A stretch of DNA of 64,000 bases from Apostichopus japonicus (GCF_037975245.1 NC_092578.1:1933001-1997000), one strand, 5' to 3'; numbered from the stretch's first letter, positions 25,479 to 39,085 are shown. Made by a program: numbers and translations. The notes: a model not told the origin generated them from the sequence alone.

Positions 25479-25771
25479 TAGTCTTACTTTTCAACTTCTG
25501 ATACTTGTAGATACAAAGATAGTCCAGAAATGTCTTTGATACAACTGTAGCTAGTAAATGTTTAAGTTAGCCTAATAAGAGAAGGCGAGAGCTATCCGAC
25601 GATTGCCATCTGATGCAAATTTCTCAAGTGTTTTCTCAACTGAAAAATTATCTGCGTAAACGGGTTCTTAACTACATGTTAAAAAACTGACAACATCGGA
25701 TCCTATAGTCTTTTCGGCTGGTAGAGTGTTGAATGAAACTATCGTGCTACATACTGGCTACGCCCTGATCA
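25479..25771 (+). repeat. Direct duplication inside the hAT element, copy B
   Basis: Same start word as copy A, about 78 bp shorter up to GAATGAAAC and lacking most of the following 190 bp, then the shared GTGCTACATA-TGGCTACGCC end. Substitutions are scattered, so the duplication is not very recent. Confidence 0.8.
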
Positions 25772-26468
25772 AATGATATCAGTATCAGCAGATTTTGTTT
25801 CCTGTTTAAATTCTTTTACATGTTCTTTTACATTATATATCAGAAAGACAAACATAGTGCTCTTTTACAAGTTTTCCATTAGGATGATTCTTGTTTATTG
25901 TCCTATGTCTGGACTTAATACATTTGACGAACTTAACTGATGGACAATATAAACTTTCATATTTTGTAATACAGCCAGATATGCAGTGGCCTAATGACAA
26001 ATATCGTTATCGCAGTGTATTAGCAGTGTAATAATTATTTATAGGAAGTGCGTATCACGTACGATTGCTAGCTTAGCTTCATAACATGCTGTTCGTGCAA
26101 CAACTTACGACGACTCATTGAACGAAAGTTGTCGACGTTGTTGTGCATACAGTTCGTGGCATTCCATAGAGTGCGGTTAGGTAGGCAATATGTATTTTAT
26201 TATGCAGTGGCCAACTGTAGGCTTGTAATTGGCTATAAGCTAAATTGAGCTAATTGCATCTGCCAAACTAAGTAAGTAGTTGAATCAGTAGGCGTGAATG
26301 TTACTACGATTACAATCGAGTTAACGGAGCTGACGAGTATTCAAGATCAAAAGAGCACTGACAAAATACAATGCTAAAAAAACGACAGTTTAAAAAAAAA
26401 AAAAAATTGACACTGAAAGGGGGGGGGGGAGCGGTCGCTCCCACTGCTCCCCCCTGGCTACGTCCCTG

Positions 26469-26476
26469 GTCTCTGC
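26469..26476. repeat. Right 8-bp target-site duplication of hAT element
   Basis: GTCTCTGC follows the right tip exactly. Confidence 0.85.
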
Positions 26477-28734
26477 ACGATGAGTCATAAACTCACCAAT
26501 ATTATAAATTATTATAATTTACTTCTTCAGTCTGTTTAGCCAATTATCATGGCTGTCTGCTGCCACGCCACCAGAAATTCGATTAAGATTTATTCGACAT
26601 GGATTGGAACGACAACATTTCTCTCCTATCCCCAGCCCTCCCCACCCCCCCCCCAAACACCGTAACTTCCTTTTGCCAAATAAGGACTTTTCCAACATGT
26701 AGAAGTCCATATTCACCAGGAAGTGACAAAAAAAAGTTGTTATACTATATTTGCGTTTCATGGAAACTCGTGACGGCCAAAGATTTACTGAAAACAAAAC
26801 AAAGTCCATCACACATACGTTTGTCGGTTAGACTAGGTGCGAGAAACAGTTGTGTAACACGGACATGCTTGGCCGACGCTACCATAATAATATCTGAACA
26901 ATTCCATCCGCTTTCTTTAGTTCTTGTTAATCTAGAACTGACTTTAAAAGATTTATGTGCTGCATGTAAACATCGTTATCGCCAATTTTAAATCACGAAA
27001 ACATGAAATTTCTATGAATTGTTCTCACCTGTGTAGATCCGGCCTGTAGAAAGCAGTCAAGACTAGTTCAAGAGGTAGAATAAAATTGTTTAGATCATTA
27101 CCTTAGAAAGAAATGAGTAATTTATAACTTTGGTTTGTTTTGTACATTATTTATCACTGTTTATTTCTAATTATAAAATAACCAATACTTGTGAAGCTCG
27201 CCAATGTTGTTGAACCTTCCTCTTTCTTTCTTACAAAAGACTAATGATGCAATCTATCTGAAACAAGGTCTAGAACCGGAATATTTGTAACTTAGGATGA
27301 TAGTAAAATATATCACTCCCCCTTCCCTTCCCCTTCCCTTAAGCTTTGTGAAACACAGTCCTGTTGCAATTAAAATCATTTCCGGCTTTTTTTTCCTTCA
27401 GATATGTTACCGAGTTACTTCAACATGAAAGGTTGTCTTCACAACAATATTACGAGAAAGAAAGTGTTAAATAGCACGTCTCTTTGGAAGCTGTTCTAAA
27501 GCGGTATTGAATTAGAAAGGATGCATGGAAAAACTAAACTGTACACAGGCAAAATGACTCTATATTGTCACTAACGAGCTTGTCGCAGACGTGTGTACGT
27601 GGACGATTCGACTATGGAGCAGCTGCGCTTTCCAAGACACCCTTATCAGCTTTAAAATGACAAGTTAAATAAATAACATCAGTTGGATGTATAGTTACTC
27701 AAATGTAAAACTATATGTATGATATGTTAAGTAATTATCTTTGGTATAATTGGTCTAGCTTCTTGCAATTTTTCTTTCAAAAGGAGAGTATAAGTGTTTC
27801 ATATAACATTCTTGTGCTGAAAATTTTACCAGCCCCTGACGAGAGAGGGGGTAGGGGGTGGGGCTGGTACATTCCCGGGGCTAGGGGTAAATTTTCCCTG
27901 TGCCCTGCTTGGCTCTTGATACTTCTGTGCAAGTTACTATAGTTACAATTATCCATGGTTATTTGGTGGCATGTGAAATATGCACGTCATTGTACAATGA
28001 AACGTATCATAAACGCCTCTAAGAAGCCAGACAATAAATAAACTGTTGTGCTATACGTGGAATCACTGGTATACTAGATGAGCGAAATGTCTTGGATAGC
28101 CATACATAGGTCTGGTTCGAATAAGATGTACATACAAACAGGTAGATATAAACAACGTGGTCCATGGAGTAAGACTATAGTAGTTAAGGAAGGATTAAAA
28201 GACTTTCTTTAAAAGATTGTCAGCCTTCCGATATAGGCTAACTCAAGAGCATTGTGCCGTACTTTATTTCATGCACTAGTTTAATGTTATTTTGCACGGT
28301 TGTGTTTTTCGGTAAAGTCTCTATTGGACTCTTCTACGTTAATACACCTCTATAATTTATCCTGTCCAATGGAGGATGAAGATAAGAGCTTATATTAAGT
28401 TAATCCATTGAACGCCAAAATTATACAGAAATATAATTTGAAGGATTCGTTTGTCTTATATACCACTTAATGCTTGGTATTCACAAGTCCGTGATTAATA
28501 TCCAAAAGGTCTCCTGTGATTCAAACACTAATCTCGGAAGACATCACATCGCAGGCTGATGTTTAGTATCTCGAATCTGTTTAGATTAAGGCATAAAATG
28601 CGTCAAACCAAACTAAATCCTTGAATTTTATATTTAGTTGAGATTAGACACTCAAAAATCTTCAGAAATGTGGCATTAGCCGACAAAAATTCAAGACGCG
28701 ATGTGCGACTTGTTATGATTCAGAACAGAAACTA
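26477..28734. other. Non-coding stretch with one hairpin
   Basis: TACCAGCCCC (27827-27836) and GGGGCTGGTA (27860-27869) form perfect 10-bp arms around a G-rich loop. The 130-codon frame at 26599-26991 (+) starts in a poly-C/Pro region, overlaps a minus-strand frame and shows no domain. Confidence 0.5.
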
Positions 28735-29350
28735 GCGGCGGGGGGGGGGGGGGGGACACTTCTGCTTTAAAACTGGGATGAATGTTTGACAGTATTTTCG
28801 TGTGGATATGTTATTATTACAATCACAATATAGACAATCTCTGGTTTGACGAGGTTCACCTATATAATATGTTCAGTGCTTATATGGTTCTTTTATAGCG
28901 TCACATATGCCAAGTCTTTGCTGCTATTACATTAAGTGCATGGTTAAACATGCATCCATATTGATTCGATGCTTCAGAAAAAATCACGGGTAATAAAGGG
29001 GGTGCAACAAGCTGGATCTCGTAGGAAAACATTTGCGCGCCCATATCTTGTATTGGTGTAGGCTCATATTCACCGCTATTTCCTTATGTATTGTCATAGC
29101 TATCGATGGCATATCTCCCGGGCCAAGTGACTTGGACAGGATTTCAAAAGAGGGGGAAGGGGCAAATTACAAATTTTCGCCGACTTTGGGTACAGGGGCA
29201 TGAAACCAGAAGGATGAAAAAGTATGTTTGCGACTGACGGGTGCGGCTATGGGGTCGTTGAATGGAACTCCCATGAAAGGGGGTCAGAGGGTCCTCCCCC
29301 TCAGAAATATCAACGTTTAGATGTTAAATAGTGCATTCTGGGGCAATAAT
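28735..29350. mobile_element. Possible hAT-like remnants
   Basis: GCGGCGGGG with a long G run at 28735-28755 resembles the GGGCGGCGGAA tip at 24568. The block 29110-29300 carries GGCATGAAACC, TCGCCGAC and GGTCAGAGGGTCCTCCCCCTC words typical of the G-rich element ends seen elsewhere in the window. No matching ends or duplications were found. Confidence 0.3.
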
Positions 29351-29452
29351 TTGGTGCTATACTTGAGTCTAAACGAAATGTTGTGCTAGTGAATACTATA
29401 AAGAAATCATCCAACTGAAAGTACTCCGACTGACGATAGAGGTGAGATGGGC

Positions 29453-29524
29453 GGGGGGGGGGGGGGGTGAGAGTGGCTGGTCCACGGCGTTTGCGTACAC
29501 CACTAACCAGCCCCCCCCCCCCCC
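29453..29524. repeat. Poly-G / poly-C hairpin
   Basis: Fifteen G at 29453-29467 and fourteen C at 29511-29524 face each other. GCTGGT and ACCAGC pair inside them, leaving a central loop of about 25 nt. The minus-strand frame across it is a Gly/Pro artefact. Confidence 0.75.
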
Positions 29525-29526
29525 TC

Positions 29527-32500
29527 TTCTGACAAATCCTCGTTCCGTCACTGCAATACTATAATAGTAATCTAGCAACGTGAATTAAAAAGTCTGCGAC
29601 GTAAACAGAGTAATTTTCAAAAACAATACTATTTAATTTACACGACATAAATTGTAATTTAATACGGTCATCTACAAGAAAAGCCGTCAGATTTCGAAGA
29701 TTAAGTATTGCCTTAATTCATTCTTTAATGTATAATAGTTAATAACGGCACAATTTCCTCTAATCTTGCCAAATTGAACGGTAATTTTTCATCGTTGATA
29801 TGACGTCAATAAAAAAATCTCAGCAAACCAAAATTCTTTCTCATAGCAATGTTAGACCAACAAATGTTGGAAGCTCACACGATCTGTCCTCGATGTTGCT
29901 TGATGAATAAAGCCTTTGAGGTCACAAACATGTAATGATTTCCAGCAGACAATGTAATGATGTTTGCGCCGAACTTGGGTCTCAAGCTATTTCGAAGGCT
30001 CATGGTCTTTCTCAAGCTTAATTGCTCAAAACCAAAGACGAATTGAAATAAATCCAGCCCCTTTTCGCTAGTTATTGTTAGATGCAGGTTTGCGTGTCGT
30101 ATACGCGTCATAGTTAATGTCCATTCCAATTGACAAACAAAAAAATCCTTCGACATTTGGCACGCTGTTCAATTATTGTTTTCGTCCTTTGTCATGTTAG
30201 TTTTTCGTTGTTAAGATTGAAAAAGAGCACATATAGTATATATGTTTGTACACGGGGAGATGCTATCTAATATAATACGAAAGCCCATACGGTAGCTGAT
30301 ACAGGCAGGGTATGTTACTGACTTTTACTTAATGTATATATGTAAGGGGGAAAGGTGGAATCAGAAACATATACATCTCCGTACCTGAGTAAAAGTTCAT
30401 CTGGAGTCGTAGAATACAGATGACAACAACAGATGACAGATGACAACCCGACGTGGACAGATCATCAACAGAGATGACATTTCGTCACGTTTGGCGCTCC
30501 TTAAGTTTTGTTAATTTCATTGACATTTCTGTCAGTAATCTTGAGACCAATTTAACTAAATCTATCTCTCTATCCCTCCCTCTCTCCCTCTATATTTCTA
30601 ACTGTTTTTCATTTTGCAATCACCGCCTTGACTACCCTTAAGGGGACAACATGATGATGATGTATTATGTATGGCAATCGATTGAAATAGATAGCGTGAC
30701 TTTTTCATAGACAATTTTTCTTCATGGCAATTTGCCATTTTCGAATCTTTACCTTGTCTAAAATGGCGACTGAATGTCATGGAGGAAGACTTGTTAGGAC
30801 ACCCTATCTTTCTTTATATAGTGTTTATTATTCTCAATTTATATAGATTGTCGATAACGCAGGTTGAGACAATATGAACAATCCCGTCACGCCGGTTGTA
30901 ATATGATTTATGGAAATGACAGTAAATTGGAGCAAATTACTTATTTTGAGGCAATATACTACTTAAGGCCATAAAGGAGTTGTATAAGACAGATGACAAG
31001 TCGAGCTAAAACACCAACTCGTCTTATCGCTTTTTTTAATAACTGTAATCTTAAGTTTGTTAGAATTATATATGACGGAGAATCGCATGCTAGCATATGA
31101 TAACATTCCAACTTGAAATATGATATATGTTGCTTTTAATCATTATTGTTAGAAAGACGAGTTTTATACAAAGATTTCAGTGTTAATATACTAGCATATT
31201 TCACGCAATATCTGTATGTCTATATGTCTATGGAAGTTACAAAGTGCCAATAACTAACATTGAGTCTTTCGTTTATTTTACTTTGCATGTTTGTTTATTT
31301 TAATGGTTTTAAGTTCCGTTAATAATTTACCGTCAGATATACATGAAAAATGAAAAGCTAGGTTAAAATTTTCAGTACATCTGTCATGTTAGTATACTCA
31401 TACATCATCAGCTGTATACAAATGTATATGGTTTCATAATAGGTACAAAGAAGATGGTGAAACGTTTCTTTTGCGTTTCATGTCTAAAAAAAATTCGCAG
31501 ATGACAACATTAAACAGTCATGTTACTAAATCAAATAATCATAAATCATATAAGTTGCCACTTTATCTATACCGTGCTTAATCTTAACAGAGTGTTTCGT
31601 CGTCGTGAGTTTTACTATTCTCTAATGTCGTTGATCTCTTATAGAAAGAAAACACATGATCATACTGTAAATCTTACAGAATATGAAACAGTTTTGTCTC
31701 TTACAGAACTCGTTAAGCACCGCCCACGAATTTCGAGAGCATTATACTTGTAACATTTACTCTCGACAAGAAGGTTGTAATTGACCTAGTGATAAACTAG
31801 ATATTTAACGGCAATAACAATTTCAGACAGATATTTGTTTGTAAATAAGGTTTAGGCTTATATATATATATAAAGTATATACATATGTATATAAAATATA
31901 CATTAAGTATATATATGACGATAGCATACCACCAAACACAATTGCAGATCCCCCGTTCAAGTAAAGTAAAGGCTGCAAAGATCCATTTTCTTCTCCTGGA
32001 ATAATTGAGGTGTTTGTATGATAATACATTAAATACCACTTTCTGGGACATAGATCTATTTTCGGCACGTTATGTTATTAACATATATACGACAGGCTGT
32101 GCTGTAGCCTACAAGTGTTTCCTATTACAATACTTTATAGTTGTAACTAAGACGATAGCTGACGTCATTCTGTGGACACATATTTACTCTTGTTCCTCTG
32201 CTTATCCGTTAATACATTCGATCCTTCCAATATCTCTTAATTTCCTTTCAAATCCCTTCAGCCTTAAATTAAAATCGGTGTACGTTTTCTGTCCTCAAAC
32301 GGTTTAAGTTAGCATCAGATAGTATACATTTCAACACGTTTGTTTGAATCAGTTGCCCGAGTGGCTGGGGCTCGTTTTCCCACTTTACCAAACCATTATA
32401 TTTCTACTTTTTAGACCAAACGTGCAGTTGAATAACGTTTTATCGTCATATGAAATCCGTGCAAAAAGAAAGAAAGAAAATGTTAAGTTCAACATTTAGA

Positions 32501-33525
32501 TTCATCCACTATGATATAGATATTGAAACCGTCGGGCTCGGAGGAATAAGGTTTGACCTTAACGCGTAACCATACCCAGTATGCACCACGGATCCAGATA
32601 ATTGCACTTGGCGACACCAAACTAGAAATTGATTTAAGTGTCGCATGTACCGCAAGTAAAACGAACACTTTTCTTATATCTTAAAAGAACACAAGGCGAC
32701 TCTTTTAACGTGATACGTTAAGATGCCACGTGGGGGTTTGAGGGGTCATCGCTTTAAAATAGCATAGCAATCGTCGGATTCAAGTTTGGCAAAGAATCCC
32801 CCCCCCCCCCCCCCTTCCAAACCTGCCTTTCCGAATTGGGAAGTTTGTCAAATGGGGTTTCTTTTCCTTCAGAGAATCAGGAGAAGTGAATTTTAAAGAT
32901 GCGAAAGATGTTGACTCTATGTGGCCCATAGCCTACGTCAATCAGACTTATTGAAAAATAAAACCTTCCTCATTCAGCGATATGTTAAAGAGGCCGCACG
33001 GAAAATACCAGGTAATATTTGAATATACTATGACGAAGTGCACTGTGCTATCGCTAAAATGTTATTAACATAATTATGTAGCCGGTCAACCCTACTTTTG
33101 GTACATTAAAATTGGGGAGGCATTTGAGATCGGCATTAAACGCGAATGACTAATAATCAAGAACGATTTACTGTACATCCTTTCTAGCGAGAATAAATAC
33201 TTCACATAGCCTCTGTTGGAATGTAACACCTACCTTGAAAGGAATATTATTCAGATGTTCCAGAGTTTATATTATTGATATAGATAATCAATACAAACAA
33301 CACTCCACCAAAGCATATACAAATCTGATTTACAGGTTCAGTGAAAATGACATTTAGAACTTATCAAAAGCCCACATAATTTCAAACAGTATAAACACCG
33401 GTTGTTCGAACAACATTTCAATACTCCGAATCGAATAGTGTTCATTCTGCTTTATTTATATATTATTCGTATCAGCAAACGATTATATATTTAATTACGC
33501 TTTTTGATATTCTTTGAGTCCTGAG
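29527..33525. other. Long non-coding stretch
   Basis: Small features only: CAGATGACAAC words repeated at 30417-30450, a CT-rich patch at 30565-30595, an AT patch at 31858-31905 and poly-C at 32799-32814. The longest frame (32005-32307, 100 codons) has no recognisable family features. Confidence 0.4.
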
Positions 33526-33717
33526 CCTCGAAGGATGACGTTGACGATTACGATGATGATGACAACGATGATGCCGATGCCGATGACGATGACGATGGCG
33601 ATGGCGACGGCGACGATGATGATGATGATGACGACAATGGTGGTATTGATAAAGACGATGATTGCGACGATTTCGATGACTATGACGATGCCGACGATAA
33701 CAATGTTTATTAAGTAT
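33526..33717 (+). repeat. Imperfect GAY trinucleotide tract
   Basis: About 190 bp of GAT/GAC triplets with occasional GCC, GGC and AAC. In one forward frame it reads as an Asp-rich run ending at a TAA near 33714. A TGA just upstream and no clear splice site argue against an exon. The frame that gives the longest reading is Met/Thr-rich and even less plausible. It is best treated as a microsatellite. Confidence 0.7.
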
Positions 33718-35828
33718 GAAACACTAAATATTTACAAACATACCAGTCGACATTTCTTTTCAACTTCTGCTTACTCCATCATTATTATCATACATGTGAA
33801 CATTATCGCCTTGTTGTTGATAAAGCGTGATATTGCGCTGTTATAGTTGCCAGATTAAATGTTCATAAATTGTAACATGACCGTCCGATCGAAGACCAAT
33901 TAGATTGGGAACAAGTTATGTTGTCATGGTAACCATTCACTGCATCATTTTATTTTATAAACCATTTTACCCACCCTATATGCGTCAGTCCTTATACAGT
34001 ATGAATACAATGATGTGTTATCCATATACAATATGCTTCTATTATATATTCACTTCCATGGATGAATAGAACGTTTTGTCAGCTGTCGTGTAATTGCATG
34101 ACACTGTGTCAATTTTCTACCATGACGTCATAACGAGGTCACAACTATAGCATTTCCGTTGATGTGGCAAGTAGCAATCTGATTAAATTTCGATAATTTC
34201 ATATCATTAAGGAACAATGTTTTATATAGACAATTCCAACACGAGTTCAAGCTGCAAACAATACAAGGATGGGACGATAAAATCGGAGATGAAGGGGTAG
34301 GCCTATTTGTTTGGCTTTTTCCTTGGGGGGGGGGGGCAGGGGCAAATGAGTTGAGCTTAACGAAACTAGATGAAAACTAAGTTGATAGAAGGGTTCGATG
34401 TCAGGGCTGAGGGTGGACTAAGGATTAAGCCTGATAGTGTTATATATGTAATATCCGTCAATTTATCGCAAATTATATAGGGGTACATACCCCCCCCCTC
34501 TCCCCACCCATCGATCGATGGCAAATCACATTTGAATCACAGATCGGGGGCTTAGTAAAATAAAATAAAAAGTAGTTACTGAGCGCAAACCGAGGCATTC
34601 ACTTTGCGACGTACATTTACCAATATGACGTATTAATAGGTATGGTATCATAGCCCATACATATATCTCTTTTCTATTTAATTTTTATCCATACGATGCA
34701 CAATGAAAAAAATCTTATAATTGTTTTCTCCAGGTTTTTTTTTACTGCCGCAGTTGCTTCACTCACCAATATGCATGACGCCAAGACTCTTATTATGAAA
34801 CCAATTATTCCACTTCATATGTTGATTGAAATAGTCTGGTACATAACTATTTATAACTGTAATGTACTTCCAGTTAGACATATGCACCCTTGATATTTTC
34901 GCGATTATTATTTTCTTCCTTTCATCTTTAATAGATGGTTTGATAAGTTCATTATTCAAACGGTTTTATAACAGTATAATTTATTCTTCACCAAGAATCC
35001 ATAACAGCAACTATTTCTTTGACATTAATACTAAACCTCTAAAATAGAAAACAGAACCAAACTCGATTCGGTTTCAAAACTTAATTGATCTAAAGTACAA
35101 CGGATAATTCAGTTTTCTAGAGCTGATTGGAAAGCGAGCTGTAAAGCGGTATATGTGACATTTTATTTCGTTTCGATCCCAAGAGACCATGGAAATTTGC
35201 CAATCTGATGTCTTAACTTGAATGAGTTATTACAATGTCTGTGAAATGCTGCATCAACACGGCAAGTGTTTTTTTTTTCATGCAGATTTCAGTCCCGTAG
35301 TAAATTATATCTCACATGCAAGGACAGCTGCAAACACAAGCGGGCAACTGCTCCTTACGATTGGCATATGTTCGTCACTACTAGCTTGGATAATAACCCC
35401 TTCCCCCAGCCCCCTCTTCCTCTAGCCAACTACCGCCACATACTGTGGTGCAAACCTTGCCCCTCAAACGAAAGTTGATTCCACTAATGTACAGGACCCT
35501 CGTTTTAACCTCTTTATTCAAAGAGGGATTAACTTGTGGGAAAGTTCTGTGGTAACGATATGGTTTCCCCCTGATAAAAAATCAATATAACATACCCACT
35601 GCCCTTGAATATCATTCCGCTCCCCTCCCCATCCCCCCTAAATTCGTCCTAACCCAAATAACATTGTCTACCTACGTAATCATTAGAATAGTTTACAGTG
35701 AATAGAAGGTCTTTTCTGTTTCATTTGTTCTTATTATTATTATTTACCTATGACCAATATCCAAGGACACGATGTTTTCATGTAAACTGAATTTAACGAC
35801 CGAAAACACTTTTATTTGCGATTTTAGA
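33718..35828. other. Non-coding stretch
   Basis: A poly-G run at 34325-34336 and a poly-C block at 34490-34510 lie 160 bp apart and may border an eroded element. Nothing else is recognised. Confidence 0.4.
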
Positions 35829-35920
35829 GATTTATAAGCGCGTGAACACTTTATATAAACAGGTTCGAACAAACTGATTTATAAACGTGAACACTTCTTA
35901 TATATACAGGTTCGTGCTTC
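35829..35920. repeat. Tandem duplication, about 47 bp, 2 units
   Basis: ATTTATAAGCGCGTGAACAC recurs as ATTTATAAACGTGAACAC about 48 bp later, each followed by TTATAT-A-CAGGTTCG. Confidence 0.75.
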
Positions 35921-38249
35921 TGCGGCTACTCTGTTAATAATTCGTGTTTATTGCCTCTTTCTTAATAAACAATGTTTTAATATCTTCCTCTTGCAATGAT
36001 TCTCCTCGCATTGATGAACATTTTAATAACAGTTTCTGTAATCAAAGTAACAACGTCTCTTGAGATTGACTATTTCTTTACTTTTCTTGTTTCGAGTGTT
36101 GAAATTAAAAAAAAAAAGAACATTGGCATATCAATTTACTGTAGTACATCTTTTGAAGTTTGTCTTACCAATGTATGTGGTAGGCTAGCCCTATAGGCAG
36201 GTTGAGACATACATACAAGCTATGAAGTCGAGTACGCCCATTTTAATTCTAGTAACAAGTACCAACATTCGAGTAAAGCATCCGAGCACCAAGTACGGGT
36301 ACTTTGCATCACCAGTGTACGAGTACATGAGCATGATACTATTTCGCGTACTTTTCATATCATCGATACGAAATTTATGCATTAAACATATACTGTGATG
36401 ATGTTACGAATTGTTCTCTATATGTTCAACGCCGAACATTGCACATACATATTTTATTTCGTCAGTACACATTAGTAATCACCATACGTCGGTGTACTAC
36501 CAAAGTCGAGACATCTTATACTACTGTAGAGTAATTTATATGGAACGCCAAAATGGTAAAAGAAATATTCCTCAATTCCCTGTTGCAATCGTCAGTTTTA
36601 CAAATCGTGTTATTCTTTAGGTATTCGTTTGAATCCTCGTCCTGAGCAAGAACACCTTATTCAAATCGGGTGCAAGTATTAGCATTTTAGCAAACCCAAA
36701 TCTAGAGTACTGAACGATAAATATACTAGTTCTTTTACTATGTACTTTCAACACCCAAATACTGGCGAAAACATATATTCTAGTAATGGGTACTTTTCGT
36801 GTACTACAACACGGACTTTTTCATAGAATAATATGTGACGCATACACTGGCATCTCACGAACAACGTAACTTACTTGATCCTTCCATTCCTTGACACCCT
36901 TTTGCGTTTATATTCCTATGATAAGCATTTAGCATTTACTCAGAGAAACTTCATTGTTAATTGCTTAATCTACAAACAGTTGTCGCTTCAGTTTTCGTGA
37001 TATCTATGCAACGGCTGAGTTGTGTATATATAAGGCTTTTATGTCAGGTGGTGCAAACTGTTGCTAGGGACGAAGACAAATTTTGGTTGACCGACAAAAT
37101 TTAGTCATATAATACGAGACATGCATATACATATAGCAATGTGTGGTTTTGTAAATGTCCTATGCAATGAGCAGCAATATATAGGTTTCTCTAACTTACG
37201 TCAGTCCTTTTACGATCGAGCAGTACTGTACAACTTCAAATGCATTATTTTTTTAATTATTCAAGTGGTTAATATAAACCAGACAGGACAGAGCAGTTCA
37301 ATATTTTATCATATATTGTATATTCATATTGCTATATTTTTTGGCGAAAGAGCATCATAAATATAGGTTTCCAATGAAAGTTTGATGTCACATGAATCTA
37401 TAAGACTAGTAATAACATGCCAGAAACCCGAGCATAAGTCATCTATCGGACATGCATCGTGTATTTCCTCAACAGAAGCAATCACATTGTAACACAGATG
37501 GTATATAGCCAGGCCTGGCGAGATGGGGGGGGGGGGGGAGTTAAGGGGAATACAGCTCGGGGCCTGGGTATGGAATCCGGGGAAATATGGAATGAGAATA
37601 TGATATTTCCATCTTCATAATTTGTTTTATATGAAAAATTCAAAGCAAGGGGGCCAAGTTCTATAATAATGCGTTTCACATCTTTTGTTGTCAATAATGT
37701 TGGAGCTCACTTATATATTTTTCTCTTGAGATGTAAATGTGTCTAATAAAATGTCTGACATCAGACATTCTGTTCTGCGATACAAGTGAAAAGTCGCCGC
37801 CTCGCGGATCAAAAAAGAGCTGTGTCGTCTGTAAGCGTAGATTGGCATGCAGCCACATGCTTTATTTAAGAGGCGTTATAAAAAAGCGGATTGCATCTAC
37901 ATACGACTACAGTCTTTAATCCCACGTTAATTCAATAACAAATCATGCCTTTGGGACTCCTTTCAGTAAAACAAAGACAGAATCGTTGGAGACAGAGAGA
38001 GAGAAAACAAAAGGAAAACAGCTCAAAGATATTCAGTAGCCGAAGAGATGGTTGTTAGCTAATTAGTCAATTACGAAATAATCGTGTTTTTTTCCTTTTT
38101 TCTGTTTATTCATTTCTGTCTTGTAGGGTTTTGTTATAATTTTGTTTTTTTGTCTTTTAGGATGTTAAGTTATATAAGTCAATGAATAACGGAAGGTAGA
38201 CTGACAAAGTTTAGACCCTGGAATCATTGGCTACAACGCGATTCGATCC
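35921..38249. other. Non-coding stretch with GTACT-rich patches
   Basis: Between 36225-36365 and 36700-36830 the words GAGTAC, AAGTAC and GTACTTTTC recur on both strands, suggesting an eroded repeat. Poly-G lies at 37526-37540 inside a minus-strand frame that is not a gene. Confidence 0.4.
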
Positions 38250-38318
38250 AGTGACATATGCAGGTTTCGAGCACATGGCTTTCTTCAAGAGGTCACTGGT
38301 TCGAATCCCGCTCTAACG
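38250..38318 (+). mobile_element. tRNA-like sequence, probable SINE head relic
   Basis: GCACATGGCTTTCTTCAAG followed by AGGTCACTGGTTCGAATCCC has a good B box (GGTTCGAATCC) and aligns along its length with the SINE head at 22174-22239 (GCCTTTCAATCATAAGGTCC, then GAGTTCGAGTC). The upstream A box is weak and the T stem pairs poorly, so it is not a functional tRNA. Confidence 0.4.
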
Positions 38319-39002
38319 ATGTATTTCTTTTCTACTTTCCAAGATGTTAAGTCGTCAGATGGCAGCATGTTAATAATTGCTTTAAAATGGAATACTATTG
38401 GGGTAAAATAACCACAGCGGCAACGTTACTTTTAACTCATCGGCAAACTGTTTTCTTCGTTTTTCATTAATTTATTTGGAGTGGTTCGTGAGACTTCACT
38501 GAGTTTTATAAGATATTAAACCTTTTTGATCGTCTGAGGAGAATCGTTTCATACCGCCTGCTTATAATCTTTATCTATTGATTGATATATTTTTCTGTAG
38601 TTTATTTAGGAATTGCGTGGTATTCAAGTACCTCTTTGCTCGCCAACAAATGAAGTTAAAATATAAACAGATGCTTTGTGTGGGAAGTGCGTACTTGTCT
38701 TTATTTATATATAAGTGACTGGAAGCCTGCCATAGTTGAAAAGATCATTTTGAAAGATAGAACAAAAGCTAAACGATGTACTAATGTTTGAAAGTAATTT
38801 ATTTTAACATATCAAAAACTTGAAAGATCGGCATATTTTATTGATGGAATTGATAAAGATGGTCATTATAGACACATTGAAAAATAAACTTGTTGTGACG
38901 TTCACTACATTATTATAGTAATGTTTACCTTTCAAAGCTTAGGCACGGCAGAAAGAAGTTCAATTTACTGGGATGAAAAACACATTGCCTTGATATTACG
39001 GG
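38319..39002. other. Non-coding stretch
   Basis: AT-rich sequence with poly-T patches near 38085-38155 just upstream; no gene or bounded repeat. Confidence 0.4.
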
Positions 39003-39085
39003 ATTGAGCGGGCCGCACTAAGTAGTCTTGACAAGTAGCGGGCCGCAGCAAAGTTGCGCATGCGCACCGCACTTCGCCCACCTGT
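39003..39085 (-). mobile_element. hAT-like terminus remnant
   Basis: Reversed, it begins CAGGTGGGCGAAGTGCGGTG, then GCGCATGCGC, then two CGGCCCGCT words. The order CAGG-tip, GC-rich block, GCGCATGCGC matches the remnant at 5177-5220. Confidence 0.35.

Larger units (their letters stand above)
24248..26468. mobile_element. 2.2-kb hAT-type element with intact target duplication
   Basis: The tips are CAGCGACGTAGCCAGG on the left and, reversed, CAGGGACGTAGCCAGG on the right, matching at 15 of 16 bases. An 8-bp duplication GTCTCTGC flanks both ends exactly. Eight-base duplications and CAGGG-CGTAG tips are hallmarks of the hAT superfamily. I find no transposase reading frame, so it is non-autonomous. 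Poly-G runs lie just inside both tips. The interior holds a second inverted-repeat element and a large imperfect direct duplication, so it is a composite. The 117-codon minus-strand frame at 24118-24471 crosses the left tip and is not a gene. Confidence 0.85.

Noticed and set aside
26599-26991. 130-codon forward open frame
   Set aside because: Begins in a poly-C stretch, overlaps a comparable minus-strand frame, and shows no family motif or regulatory context.
33514-33846. Met/Thr-rich 110-codon forward frame
   Set aside because: Out-of-frame reading of the GAY triplet tract.
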